A stretch of 64,000 bases of DNA from the NCBI GenBank assembly GCA_038373885.1, contig JAWZYV010019914.1, forward strand, positions 923,476-987,475, read 5' to 3'. This stretch comes from Cheiracanthium punctorium. Its lineage: Eukaryota > Arthropoda > Arachnida > Araneae > Cheiracanthiidae. Below are positions 23,052-34,555 of the stretch, in pieces. A program made the position numbers and the translations under genes. How positions within the stretch are numbered: the first letter of the stretch is position 1; each line of letters opens with the position of its first letter. The notes beneath the pieces are model-generated. The model ran no database searches. It was not told where the DNA came from and saw only the letters and a program-made list of their open reading frames with translations.

Positions 23052-23799
23052 ATCAACCCTAGAAGAAGCATGTTGACCACCTGAAGAAACCTGAAGCACC
23101 TGAAGAAATTTCTGCCGGGCATCAATTTTAAACTGACGAAGATTGCAAACAATTGTAACACTCGTGCTCCTTTCTCATAGTGGTATGTGTAGCATGATAG
23201 TGGACGCCAAAAACTTATCCCACGATATGAATTGTATTAAGAGTTCAGGTTATTCTTGAGAAGCAGCTGTAATACTGCTATAACTTTTGCGATAAATTTC
23301 CAAATATAATAATGTTTTGTTCCTTTTTGTTGGCCATGGGAAACTTACTTTTCAGACGACCCTCGTATTTTAGTCTGTTCGTCTAAAATTCGAACCAAAT
23401 TTGTTTATGTAGCTGGAACCCAATCATGCTTTTACGAAAGCAATTCTCTGTCATTAATGAGGGTTTGGTATTTTTGAGGTACTTTAGCAAAAAAAGAAAG
23501 AAAAAGACACGGTGCGCTTTTCATCACACTATCGCGCTGAATACAAACGGCACGTCTTTGATGCACATGACTTTATGCGACATAAAAACAACTGCTGAAA
23601 CTGATATTACTTTACTATAAACATAACAATGCTTCAACCAAATAAGGTTGCATGTTTTACCTAGTATTAACTGAGGCTGTAAGCAACTAGCTAAGTTGTA
23701 GTTGAACTTTCTTTGAAGTGTATTCAAAAGTCGAGGTTTAACTCTAAAAAATGTGAAGTGGATATATTTATGTTTTATGGTCATGGAAACCATCATTAA

Positions 23800-23960
23800 G
23801 GCATCGAAGGGGCGACCAAGAGGTTGCCGTATTTCATTTTCTCGTAACCATGGAAAACCGCCGTGTAAATGGGGTATCCGTGCAACCCGAATCGTGGTTT
23901 CGAAATTCTACGATTCCTATTCGAGATCGCTAGCAGTTTCGATGGTGTCATTGCCAATAT
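23800..23960. other. GC-richer patch of unknown origin
   Basis: It stands out from the AT-rich surroundings with several CpG dinucleotides and an open frame (about 23753-23995, plus strand, 80 codons) that has no motif I know. There are no convincing splice sites at its edges. It may be repeat-derived. Confidence 0.25.
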
Positions 23961-24062
23961 TCAGAACGTTTCTGATGAAATCCAAATTAGAGTGAGAACC
24001 CTACAGAAAGACTGAAAATTATGAAAATAACTTATTAATGTAATATATATATATATATTAAT

Positions 24063-24447
24063 ATGTCCCGCAGTTTCCTATCCGCTCCGTTTCCATAAGA
24101 ACATGGAAGGTTAGGTAGCACTGACTTGGTCAGTGCTTAGGAAGACTAACCCGAGCCTGTACGCTAAACCGAGCTGATGCACTTAAAATCTGACATGACT
24201 CCATTGCCCTCGATGCTCAAACTATATCTCTGGGAGTGCGAATCCATGTTAGGCATGCCATCTTGTGCCTATGATTACATGCCTATCATGTGCTAGGATT
24301 TCATCTGGAATGGGATGAAAGTTACTTTAAGGAAGAAGCGTTGGTCTGCCTAATAGGCATCCCCATAGTGAAATGACCAACATTTGAGGCCCTCGTAACG
24401 GTCAAGCTTAGAGTAGCTCGCTGAGCTGGCCGTTAGAACGAATAAAA
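24063..24447. repeat. GC-rich interspersed-repeat-like block inside TA repeats
   Basis: About 385 bp of balanced composition sits abruptly between TA-rich runs (ending about 24060 and starting about 24450). There is an internal short palindrome (actgacttggtcagt, 24120-24134) and no open frame of note. The sharp compositional edges suggest an inserted non-coding element such as a SINE or LINE 3' end. I see no pol III boxes and no second copy in this window. Confidence 0.4.
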
Positions 24448-25664
24448 AATAATATATTCAACTCACATTCATGTGCTTCGTAATATTAAAACTGAAAATG
24501 TATGCGATCAAATTATACAAAATAATTTAAGTCAACAGAAACCTAAAAGCAAGTTCAAATGCCTTAGTTACAATTTTCCCAAGAAATATAACGTATGTAC
24601 CTGCCGTAAGTAATTTAAATAAAGCCTTCAAATCAAATCACCTTAAACGTTTCGTAGAAGTTCCATCATACTAAATACACTTAGTTGGCGCACCAAACTA
24701 TTTATCTATGAACTTTGCTTGAAATCCTAATAAAAAGAGATTGTTTGTTTTATTTGGAATAGGATTGGCAGTAAATGGCAGCAACTTATTAATTATCTTA
24801 AGCCAATTCCAATCATTCCTGTAAAAATATTTTATTTCACTTTCACTCCTACATTTATATTAATATTTTAAAATACTGTCTTGTACGGAAAATTATGCGG
24901 GAATCCACCTCAATAATTTATTTTTTTAGCATAATTGTCTCATGTAAGACAATTTACATGCTTGTCGCGTGTGTAATCGTGAAAGAAAAATGATGCTACG
25001 TAGAAAAAGGAGAAACAAAAAAAAATGTTCGATATTTTAGGGGAAATATAATTAATCGTTTGGCAACACTTCAAGGAGTGGGAAAACCTCTCTTTCATTT
25101 TTAACAAAAAAGTTTTATCCTATAACATATGCGACAAGACAAATTTAATGGAAATACCAACACGTTTTCGAACCCCTTGAGAACTGCGAAGACAGTGTCG
25201 TATCTGATAATTTACGGTGTCATTTTTATGTTTCTAAGTGTTTCCAGAATGTGTTGAACAGTCGTTGGTTTCATTAAAGTCAATTAATGTCCCTTTTACA
25301 CGAATCCGAGTTACGTTCCCCTTTGTTTAACATGTAACAGGCCTGCGTGACAAAATTTAAAAACTGTTGTGTGTCAGCAGAATCGTATGAATGATATAAT
25401 TGTATTTTTACTAAAATTTGCGAATATTGTGTGCTCTGTTATTAAAGATGTTTGTTTGTTTGTTTACCAGGAGAAGACAGCTCGTAAATCTTTTTCTAAA
25501 AATCTGAATAAGACAGGGAAATATTCTCATTTAAACTTGTTATCGTTGAGTATTTTGTGGAAATCAGATTTTTTTAAATAAGAAATTAAACTAGGAAAAT
25601 AAGCTAATGCTTAAATATTTGAGTGACCTACAAATTTAGTGTAGATCTAAAAATAGATCGCTGG

Positions 25665-26280
25665 GCGTTAATGGGTTAGCCGAAGAATGACCGCAATCGG
25701 TAGCACCGGTGCATAACCGACCGGCGAATTCTTGAACGTGCCCTTCCTAACGTCCGAATTCACCATTAACTTCAACCGGCAGTTCAGTAACTCCCGGTTG
25801 GAGAACTCGACTGGTCAGTCCAAAATTCCTATTCACCGTTAACTGGCGAGAAAAAGTTATTGAACCTGTGGTTCCCCAACCTAGGGGGAAATTGGGCCAA
25901 TCAACGTGGTTGCAACAGGGCTGGGTTGAAATCGAAATGCTCATTGGTCAAGTGTCCACAAAGCATTGGGAGTTCGCATCACGTGGTAGTGGATCCTTTT
26001 GCGCCTCTCCAAGTGACCCCGCAATCGGTCTGCTTTCCCCCACTCCCATCCCCCCTCATGTCTCTTTCTCCAGAAGGAAGGGGAGAGCCAGTTCTGCGAA
26101 GGAATGGAAAGGAGAAGCTAATTTTTGGGGGAAAATCTTAAGTTTCTCAACCTGGGTAGGGATTTTGTGGGCGGTTAGTTCCTGTCCGGTAAACGGTGAA
26201 TACCATTCCAGCGTTCGACCGACGGCTCGCTGTTAACCGGCGATCGAGGTAGACGGTGAATACGAGGGTTAATGGAGTAA
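25665..26280. repeat. GC-rich element with inverted subterminal motifs
   Basis: The word TATTCACCGT, or a close variant, occurs twice on the plus strand on the left (about 25757 and 25830) and twice on the minus strand on the right (about 26190 and 26250), each followed by a TTWACYGG-like run. This gives an inverted, multiply repeated subterminal structure as seen in several DNA transposon superfamilies. GTTAATGG is found directly repeated at both margins (about 25668 and 26269) and could be an 8-bp target duplication. The open frames inside (up to 122 codons) have no recognisable domain. Confidence 0.45.
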
Positions 26281-26299
26281 TCGGTCTCACGTATGATGC

Positions 26300-27075
26300 G
26301 TCCATCCAACTAAGGTTAAGATTGGACTTCTCTAGAACTATTCAGAGATGACGCTGACAGTTTTCCCGTTTTGTTCGAATTTCTCTGCTCCCAAATGCAA
26401 CATTTCTACCTCCCTAAGGAATTTCGCACCCCCTGTCTGCTTCTATCCAATAAAAAGCCCTCCTTTCATAGTGTTCCCCTTTTCTCAGCCTATAGGCAGT
26501 AAATATTTTCGGAGGTGTATTGCTAGATTCGCTGGTTCGTTAGTTCTGCCCTTTTGTGTAAAATGCAATTACTAAAATTGATTATAACACAGACACAGAT
26601 ACGAACTCAAACAAGCACAATTTAAAAGGGTAATTATTTCTGCGCTTGTTTACTTAAAACAAATGTATTTTTTTTTTTACATGTTGAAATTTGATCTAAT
26701 CAGAAAATGAAATTGCATGCATAATTGGATCTGAATTCGGAGTCAGAAATCTGGGATTTACCGAGGCTTTTGAATCCTTTTTTGATAGAATAAAGAACAT
26801 CGAGTGTTTTAAAAATTATTAAAATATTTATAAGATTTTTATCCTTTACATTTTTTCGAAAACATATTTCTTCTTATAGTACTAAAAGAAAACGTGAGCA
26901 TATTGCAAACGAACTAGTTCCATTTCTTGATTTTTTAACTAGTATGCTGATCATTTTAAAAGTATACTTATCCAGGTTGGTCCTAAACTATAAGTCAAAA
27001 ATGTAAAGGGTGGTAGAGGGGACCAAAATCGCTCGGAATAACATAGCAATGTGGGGTCGAAAATGCCGTCTTCAT
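26300..27075. other. non-coding stretch
   Basis: No recognisable gene or element. The plus-strand frame at 26348-26575 (75 codons) is rich in F, P and S and has no known motif. Confidence 0.45.
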
Positions 27076-27356
27076 GTACCTGTTAATAATCGCTTTGTAT
27101 GAACTGATGATCTAACTTCTTAATCAAGTTTACAATGAGCTTTTCTCTGAGACTCTGATCAATGAAACGAATAGAATTTGTAAACTATCAGTTTTAGTTA
27201 ATTGCTTTCTGTAAAAAATGAGTTCGTTTTCGAAAAACGATCGGAACGATCGGACAATGAACCGTTTGTTTTAAAATATAACGATCGGAACTTGACAAAC
27301 GATTGGAAATTTCACTGTTACTTCAACATTTTTTCTAAAGTGATTATTAACAGGTA
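27076..27356. mobile_element. MITE with TA target and 16-24-bp inverted ends
   Basis: GTACCTGTTAATAATC at 27076-27091 reappears inverted at 27341-27356, and the match extends some bases further inward (CGCTTTGTA against CACTTTAGA). If the element proper starts at CCTGTTAATAATC, each end abuts TA, the Tc1/mariner target. It is about 280 bp with no coding capacity. The interior has short direct repeats of CGATCGGAAC. Confidence 0.72.
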
Positions 27357-27844
27357 CGGGAAACTAATTAGTTAAATTGTACAGGGAAAATAAAATTAGT
27401 TAAATTGTAAAACTTGGCATACCTATATATTTAGGTTTTGCCGGATGTTAACCCTTAACTGAATGGCACGTTCGCTGCCGATCATCTGATATCCACGAGT
27501 GTAAGCTAAATTTCCTAGTGTTAATTTTGTAAATAACTAATTAATCTTTCGAAAAATACGCAGTCTGAAAGAAATATTTGATATTTTGTTATTCACAACA
27601 TGAAGGATTTATTATCAAAAACTGTATTTTATATGTTTTCGACATAAGAAATTTCTCTCGACTTAAGAAAGTTCGACATAAGAAATTTGGTACATACTCT
27701 AATCTGGCAGTGAACGTGTTTTAAACGCACGATGAAAATAACTATATTTATACAATTAAGGCTTAAAAAATGCTATATTTTGAAAAATAACTGTTAATTA
27801 ACGTTTTTATTTGAAGTTTTAGAAATAAGTTAGTCGAATTTTAA

Positions 27845-28120
27845 CCCATTTATGCCTAGGGTCCCATTTTTGAAATGGCATTTTCACAAGCAGTCGAAAA
27901 TATTATTTATTTTTCCTAGCTTTTATTCACGAGTATTGAATCTCAACTTCACAAAATGTTTCAACATGACCAAGTAGGATATTGACATTTCAATTTTTAT
28001 ACATAATGATTTGAAAAGAAATTATCCCTTGTTCAAGAAGTTGACATAAAAATTTTATCTATTATTGCTGATATTAGCAAAAACTGAAGAAAGTCGAAAA
28101 AATATCTGGGCACAAATGGG
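27845..28120 (-). mobile_element. piggyBac-like MITE, copy 2 (inverted)
   Basis: Flanked by TTAA at 27841-27844 and 28121-28124. It is the reverse complement of the copies at 20186 and 31171 throughout its 276 bp, including the shared words for 'acttcttgaacaag' and 'actacttggtcatg'. Confidence 0.82.
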
Positions 28121-28189
28121 TTAAACAAAAACCACATTTTCTACAATAATCTGAAGAAGAAAATTTATATTGTATAGCTCCTTAAAACA

Positions 28190-28492
28190 TCCCTAATGAA
28201 ATATGTATAATCTCGAGCAAATTGTCAGGAAATCCTGGGGAAATCGTCCGAATACGCACACTATGGCGGGAGCTCGCACGGTTCATGGACCATCTCCCGA
28301 GAGGACATCTCCAACGTTGAATGGAAGTCGCTTGCCGGGGTCGGTCGAATGAAATGGAAATCGCGTGAAGGCAGTTGGCCGAGTTGCGGCAGGGGATTTC
28401 TTGCTCCTTGGATATTTTGCCGTACGTCGGAATCGAACCCGCAACCTTCCGATTACGAGTCCAACGCCTTAACCATTGGTCCACCACGACCC
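28190..28492 (-). mobile_element. tRNA-derived SINE of a second family
   Basis: On the minus strand, from 28492, there is a tRNA-like head with an A box (TGGACCAATGGTTAAGG) and B box (GGGTTCGATTCC). The anticodon-loop position reads CGT, but the anticodon and T stems do not pair properly. It is therefore not a functional tRNA gene. About 230 bp of GC-richer body follows. The body differs from the SINE at 4066. The far end is approximate (about 28190) and the target duplication is uncertain. The long minus-strand open frame across it is a by-product of the tRNA-like sequence. Confidence 0.7.
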
Positions 28493-28499
28493 ATATTAT

Positions 28500-29004
28500 T
28501 AAATATGACGAAATAGCTCAGTTAGAAGAGCGAAAATTACCAAAACTAATGTTACAAAATTTGGCATTTATGTGAGTGTTTTTTTTAACATATGACCTAA
28601 ATTAAACTTCACGTCTCAAAATTCGAAACCTATGAGGGACAGGAGGCCACATCGTCCTTTTCGCATATCCCACATGATCTCAAACGATCAAAAGATATTC
28701 ATAAAATTCTTGCTGTTAAATACAACACTCATAAATACTCAGAAATCAATTGAAGATCATTTTGATATTCATCCTACAAGGAGGGTAGAAGGGGAAAAGA
28801 AGGGACGATGGTCATCTCTTCTTGAAAGAAAATAAACATGAAGCATGAAATGTTTGCTTTAAAATATAACAAATTTGAATCTTATGTTTAGGCTCAGCCT
28901 CATGGCTTCCCTTTAAAAACTTATGATAAATTTATTTGATTAAATTTTGTGTAAAAAATGACATTACTTTCCGGTTTCTTTAATATATTTGTATATATAT
29001 ATAT
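28500..29004. other. non-coding spacer
   Basis: No recognisable gene. It ends in a TA microsatellite (about 28988-29005) into which the second mariner is inserted. Confidence 0.5.
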
Positions 29005-29005
29005 A

Positions 29006-30586
29006 CAGAGGGTGACTGCTTATTCATGGTACAAATTTTGAGGACTGGTACAGGACATTGTAACAATAACATTTTGTGCAGGAATGTATGGTCAAAACTG
29101 AAGCGTCGAAGCACAAACATAGGAAAGAACAAACTTGATCACTTGTTTTTTTCATAATCTGTTTACAAGTGGAAATTAATCGGTGCAGCGATTGACGAAC
29201 ATTTTCAAAGACACCAGGAATTTTACGCACACGTGCAACAGCTACGGCTGCCCATCATTCAGAAGTACAGTTGTGAGACGAGTCACCACACCGTTCACAG
29301 CATTTAGTAGCATTTCTTGCGTTACGGCAGACACTTTTTGGCGGATCGCATCTTTCAGTGCTGCTAGTGATGCCGGTTGGTAGCGGTACACTTTTGACTT
29401 CAAGAATCCCCATAGCCAAAAGTCACAGGGAGTAAGATCGGGAGATCTTGGAGGCCATGATTGATTAAAGCAGCGACTGATAATGCGATCCTCCCCAAAT
29501 GTTGACCGTAGCAGATGTTGCACAAGCAGAGCAATATGAGGTGGTTCTCCATCTTGTATAAAGGTGACTGTTTGAAGTGTCTGTCGCGCTTGCAGTTCAG
29601 GAATAATGTTGTTCTGTAACAGCGCTGCATATAGCTGACCAGTTACAGAAACTGTTTTGAAACCCGTCTGTGTGACTTCCTCGAAAAAAAAATGGACCAA
29701 TTATGAAATCAGCAGTGACGCCACACCAGACTGTCACTTTAGGCTGTTGCAAGGGTACCTCAACAAATGCATGTGGATTTTCTGTGGTCCACACTCGACA
29801 ATTGTGGGTGTTAATAGCGCCAGAAAGTGTGAAATGCGCTTCATCTGTCCAAAGCACAGTGTGAGGCCAGTCGTGCTGCTCTTCCATTTTATTGAATACC
29901 TAATTGGCAAAATCTCGACGAGAGTCGATCTCAGGAGGTTTCAGTTCTTCGTTATGTTGCAACTTATAGTAATACCGTTTCAGAGTTATTCGCAGTGGTC
30001 TCCACACAGTTCCGTACGACATTCTTGTCTGCCTCGAAATTTCTCGAGCACTGCTCTCCCCATGTGCAGAAATCGCCGACATGGATTGCATTGTCTGCTC
30101 CACTGTCGTGAAAGCAGCAGCGGCTGTTGAGGGACGACCACTTCTTGCACGTGACGCCAAAGATCCGGTAGATTCAAATTTCTTCATCATTTTGATCAAT
30201 GCAGAAGGCGTTATTGGTACTTTACTGCCTCGCATGCCCTTCATGTAGCGATATGCTCATAATGCCGCTGTGGCACTCTCCGGATTCTTATAATAAAGTT
30301 TGACTAAGAGGGCTTTCTCAACAATGGACGGCATTTCTATGCGTATAAGCTTCGACTACCATTACCTGCTCCAGTTGCTCCCTTTTATATCGCTTTTCGC
30401 TTTGCATAATCCTATATCAGAAATCCGAAAGCGCAATCTGTTGGACACCAAGAGAACTATTTTTGTTTCGTCGCCACACAAAACCCGGTTTCTTTCCATC
30501 CGTTTGGTACAAACCGTATGTTTGTATCTTGATTCGTTTTCGAATTATTCATTTTTAAAGTTTTTCCTGACTTTTGGATCACCCGG
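29006..30586 (-). mobile_element. mosaic mariner-type transposon, copy 2
   Basis: Bounded by TA on both sides (29004-29005 and 30587-30588). The end at 30586 (CCGGGTGATCC on the minus strand) and the sequence down to about 29253 match mariner copy 1. The remaining 245 bp do not. They start CAGAGGGTGACTGC at the far terminus, and in one frame they encode a different transposase C-terminus (VFENVRQSLHRLI). The element therefore appears to be a hybrid of two related families. See the findings. Confidence 0.85.
29253..30334 (-). pseudogene. mariner-like transposase pseudogene, copy 2
   Basis: Same transposase family as copy 1. The natural start ATG is at 30334-30332 and is kept here. Codon 26 (30259-30257) is TGA, as in copy 1. 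After DFAN a TAG (about 29900) replaces the TCG seen in copy 1. A one-base shift in the A/T run near 29690 separates the first catalytic block (LWTDEAHF) from the rest (QDGEPPH, SPDLTPCDFWLW). Otherwise the protein is better preserved than copy 1. The true C-terminus is lost at the junction near 29253. Confidence 0.9.
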
Positions 30587-30589
30587 TAT

Positions 30590-31166
30590 ATATACACACT
30601 GTAGTAACATGCAAGTTAACGGAAAAAGGACTTGATCAGAAAAAGCCCGTTTCCTTTACCATTCTTCCGTTTTAGAAGAATCTGGATTGTTATTTTCCAT
30701 TTAAGTAAATTGGTAAATTACTTCAAAATGATTCTCATTTTGTCGGTCCTTCAGAGGAACAATCGGCCATGGGAAACATCCGGCGGCTTCATTCCTGTGC
30801 ACCTGCGCTTATTCAATGACCTTATTTCATTTACTTGTCTCATTCACGAGTATAACTTGAAGCACCACGAAGTAACGAATATGATTGTTTTATTGCACTA
30901 GTAACTAATTATAGCTTATTACAAAGATCTGTTTACTCATCGGCATTTGTTGTTTTTCTATGCGCTTCTACATCTGAAAATGTGCAAGAAAAATCCATTT
31001 TTTTCAAAATAATTAACAAAATGTCAATAAATAGACGCTGTTTCAAGGAAAATTTCGTGTAAATTTAAAAGATTTTATTACTTTTTACATAAAATTAAGA
31101 AATCATGGGTAAAATGAATATTTTTCTGAAAAATACGAAGCCTTATTCTGAATTTTTAGATTATTT
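30590..31166. other. non-coding spacer
   Basis: No recognisable gene. A plus-strand frame at 30632-30901 (89 codons) lacks any known motif. Confidence 0.45.
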
Positions 31167-31170
31167 TTAA

Positions 31171-31447
31171 CTCATTTGTGCCGAGATATTTTTCAGAATT
31201 CTTTCGATTTTTGTTAATACCAGCAATAATAGATAAATTTCTGATGTCAACTTCTTGCACAAGGCATGGCTTCTTTTAAAATCGTTATGTGTAAAAATTG
31301 AAATGTCAACATCCTACTTGGTCTTGTTTAAATTTTTTGTGGAGTTGAGGTTCAATAACTCGTGAATAAAGGCTAGGAAGTATAAATAACGTTTTCGACT
31401 GATAGCGAAAATGCCGTCCCAAAAGAGGGACGCTACGCATAAATGGG
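31171..31447 (+). mobile_element. piggyBac-like MITE, copy 3
   Basis: Flanked by TTAA (31167-31170 and 31448-31451). It is 277 bp in the same orientation as the copy at 20186, with internal point differences only. The left inverted end has one change (CTC for CCC). Confidence 0.82.
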
Positions 31448-31451
31448 TTAA

Positions 31452-33070
31452 CCGTGTATATAAGGAAACCAAAAGAGTAAAACAAATAAAACCATAAACC
31501 TTTTAAAAAGTATTCTTAAGAAATGATACATGGTACTGTGAATTCTAAAGTGTTTAAGGAAAAGCATTAATTGTATGTATGCGTAAAGAAATCATTCTTA
31601 AATTGATGATGCGCTGTATCTATAGTATAATATATATGAATAAGTGTAAATAGTGTAACATAAATAAAACTTTCTGTCCTAGATTTGACACACAGCTTAG
31701 TATTAAAATAAACTGAAACGACGTAAAATTGCTCTACATAATGAATCTACAAATGATATATATATTATATACTATTTTCAAGAAGCTACAAGGCAGAGCA
31801 CTCAGGAATACTATACTATATAAATGTTGTAGTAAGGATGCTTATCTAAAACAATTAAAGTACGGACCGACAGATGAACCGACGTCATAGACACCTCAGC
31901 TTTGTGGGAAAATGTTAAAAACTACAAACGGAAGCACATCATTTTTATAATTATAGTAATAACGATGGCAATGGCGATACTCATTAAAAAGTATAATAAC
32001 ATACTAAGTACCCGATTGCACTAATTTAATTTTCTTGCAACTAGATGGTTTAATATAAAATATCTAGAACTGAAATTTGAACTAGCAAAATAATTGAAAC
32101 TAATATGTTTTAAAAATGCATTTTAAAGAATATTTTGAAAACCTAAAAATATACTCAATAAAATAACTTGATAATAAAGTCAAGAAAATTTACTTTGTAC
32201 AGACTGAAACGAATGAGAAAAATAAATTATTCACTAGACACAAATATTTTTGATTCTTTAGTAGCAGAATATTGATCAAAATAGGCACATACTCCTGCTT
32301 TTATCATATTTTACTTCTACAGAATGTACTTGAGATCAAATTAATAGAATTGTTCTAAGTTTCATTAATTTATAAAGCGTTCAGACATTTTTTCTTTGTA
32401 CAACTACACAATATTTTGCTTATTCTTTGACTTGCTAGAATGTAATGAATATTCTGTCACTGAAATTAAAATCAATATAATATTATATAATTTATTGCTA
32501 ATTATAAAATGTATCTTAAATTTATTAAACAAATTTTTATTATTTCAGTAATAAATTTTTAAAAATATAAAGGAATTATTTAAAAAAAAGCATTAGATGC
32601 CGTAAGCTTTAGAAGAAGAATTTAATTTTTCATATGAAAAATTGTTTTGATGAGTATTGAGTAAGACATCAAAACAATTTTTCATTATATGCAATACATT
32701 TCTCCATTCTTTAAACTTATATTCGCAAACTCTCTGGAGAAAAGAAGTTGAGATCAAATTAACAATAGTAACAAATAACACTTGAATACTGTAACAATAG
32801 TATCAAATAACACTTGAATGCTGTTAAGCAATATGTGAGGTTTGAAATTCAATAATTCCTTTGATTTAAAATTGATTTACGTACTTTATCTGTAATGAAA
32901 GTTACACTGTAGAAATAAATTTCTATTTAAAGTAATTTAGTTTACTTTTAATATTTAAACTTTTAGTGTAAAATATATTTTCATTTTCAAGCATGTGCAT
33001 TTTCCCAGAAAGAAATTAATTTTAGTGTACTATCCAGAACTGGAAGAATTTCAGTAGTTCTCGTAGCTTT
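31452..33070. other. very AT-rich non-coding stretch
   Basis: No gene. A local inverted repeat (about 32630-32690, AAAATTGTTTTGATG and its complement) is the only structure noticed. Confidence 0.5.
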
Positions 33071-33074
33071 TACA

Positions 33075-34110
33075 ATATACTTAATTCATGTAAGATTCAA
33101 AATGAAGATTGAGCCAATGTATTCAATTCGTGAAAGATACAAAATGCAGATTGAGAGTTCAAACTTCCTACCATGAGATATTTGTTTAACTTCCGAATTT
33201 GTTAACCTACTTAGTTCATGCAAGAAGCAAAAGAAGAATGAAAGAAAATACCTCTTCCCGTGAGACATTTCTGCAACTTTCGTAATTTCTAAATGGACTC
33301 AATTTATGTAAGATGTAAAATGAAGATTGAGAATGAAAACCTCTTATTTTGAGTCATTTCTGTAACTTTCGTATTTATGAATGTACTCAATTCATGTAAG
33401 ATGAAGAATATCGAGAGTGAAACCCTTCCGGCGTGAGACATTTCTGTAACTTTTGTATTTGTCAATGTACTCAATCATGTACGAAGCAAAATGAACACTG
33501 AAATCAAAAACTACCAGGCGTGGTTCATTTCTGTAACTTTCGTATTTGCAAATGTACTCATTTCATGTAAGATGGGAAATAAAGATTGTGAGTGAATACT
33601 TCCTGTTGTGAGTCATTTCTGTAACTTTCGTATTTGCCAATGTACTCAATTCATGTAAGATACAAAATGGAGAGTGAGTACATCCTGCCGTGAGACATTT
33701 CGGTAAACTTCGTATTTTTCAATGTACTCAATTTATGTAAGAAGAAAAATGAACATTGAGAATCAATACTTCCTCTCGTAGGTCCTTTCTACAACTTTTG
33801 TAATTGCCAATGTACTCAATTCATGTAAGATACAAAATGAAAATTGAGAATGAAAACTTTCTGTCAGAGGCGTATTTGTGAACGGACTCAGTTCATGTAT
33901 TAGGCAAAATGAACATTGAGACTGAAAATCTCCTGTCGTGAGTCATTTCTGTTACTTCACAATATACTCAGTTTATGTAAGATGTAAAATGAAAATTGAG
34001 AGTGAAAACTTCTTGCCGTGAGTCATTTCTCTAACTTTCACACTTCCCAATATACTCAATTCATGTAAGATATAAAATAAACTTCGAGACTGAAAACCTA
34101 CTGTTGTGAT
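33075..34110. repeat. 85-88-bp minisatellite next to a Beat exon
   Basis: The words actcaattcatgtaagat and gtcatttctgtaactttcgt recur with ttcatg landmarks near 33303, 33391, 33476, 33562, 33650, 33732, 33820, 33892, 33972 and 34060, giving about 12 degenerate units. Two or three at the left end (33085-33215) are shorter, at about 40-90 bp. The last unit ends about 25 bp before the splice acceptor of the exon at 34134, so the array lies within the upstream intron. Confidence 0.85.
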
Positions 34111-34133
34111 ACTTATTTGTCTTTCTTTATTAG

Positions 34134-34348
34134 GTGAAGTATACTGCAAGAGTGTGAGGGTCACTGAGCTGCAGGTGCCTTCGGAGGCTGTGCTCGGCGA
34201 ATCTGTGAAGCTCAGCTGCAGCTACGACCTGGGATCGGAAGATCTGTACGTTGTCAAGTGGTACAAGGACGACCTGGAGTTTTATCGATTCGAGCCCAAG
34301 GACCATAATCAATCTGTTTATTTCCCACAGCCTGGAATAGACATTGAC
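34134..34348 (+). CDS. Beaten-path-like Ig domain, first half (exon)
   Basis: Beat proteins are secreted or membrane-linked immunoglobulin-superfamily ligands that act in axon guidance through Side receptors; this role is known for insects and inferred here. The exon follows a pyrimidine-rich acceptor (tttctttattag) and ends at a consensus donor (GAC|GTAAGT). It begins in phase 1 and ends in phase 0. It encodes about 71 residues with the Ig B-strand cysteine (KLSCSYDL), then the strongly Beat-typical VVKWYKDDLEFYRFEP run (core Trp) and QPGIDID. An extra Cys lies near the start (VYCKS). No stop interrupts it. The signal-peptide exon is not identified in the window. Codon use is GC-richer than the surroundings, as expected of a real exon. 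The symbol is left blank because Beat paralogues cannot be told apart from one exon. Confidence 0.93.
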
Positions 34349-34520
34349 GTAAGTACCTAATATCGATATTTATGTGCATTTGAGTATTTTTTCAAAAAAT
34401 TTCTCCTTAATTCTGGTGATAAATTTATATAACCTAACAGTATGTAGGAATTTCTTAATGTAAAAATGTATTTTTTTTTTCGTTATAAATGTTAAAAATC
34501 AAGTGTTCTTATTAGTGTGT

Positions 34521-34555
<35 letters not shown>

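Noticed and set aside
28182..28487. 101-codon minus-strand open frame
   Set aside because: It lies wholly within the SINE. Frames through tRNA-like heads commonly stay open, and no domain is present.
28420..28492. A tRNA gene (anticodon loop reading CGT) on the minus strand
   Set aside because: The A and B boxes are good, but the anticodon and T stems do not pair and the sequence continues into a GC-richer body. It is the head of a SINE.
34130..34312. Minus-strand open frame over the Beat exon
   Set aside because: It mirrors the GC-rich exon. The plus-strand reading has splice sites, Ig residues and matching phase.
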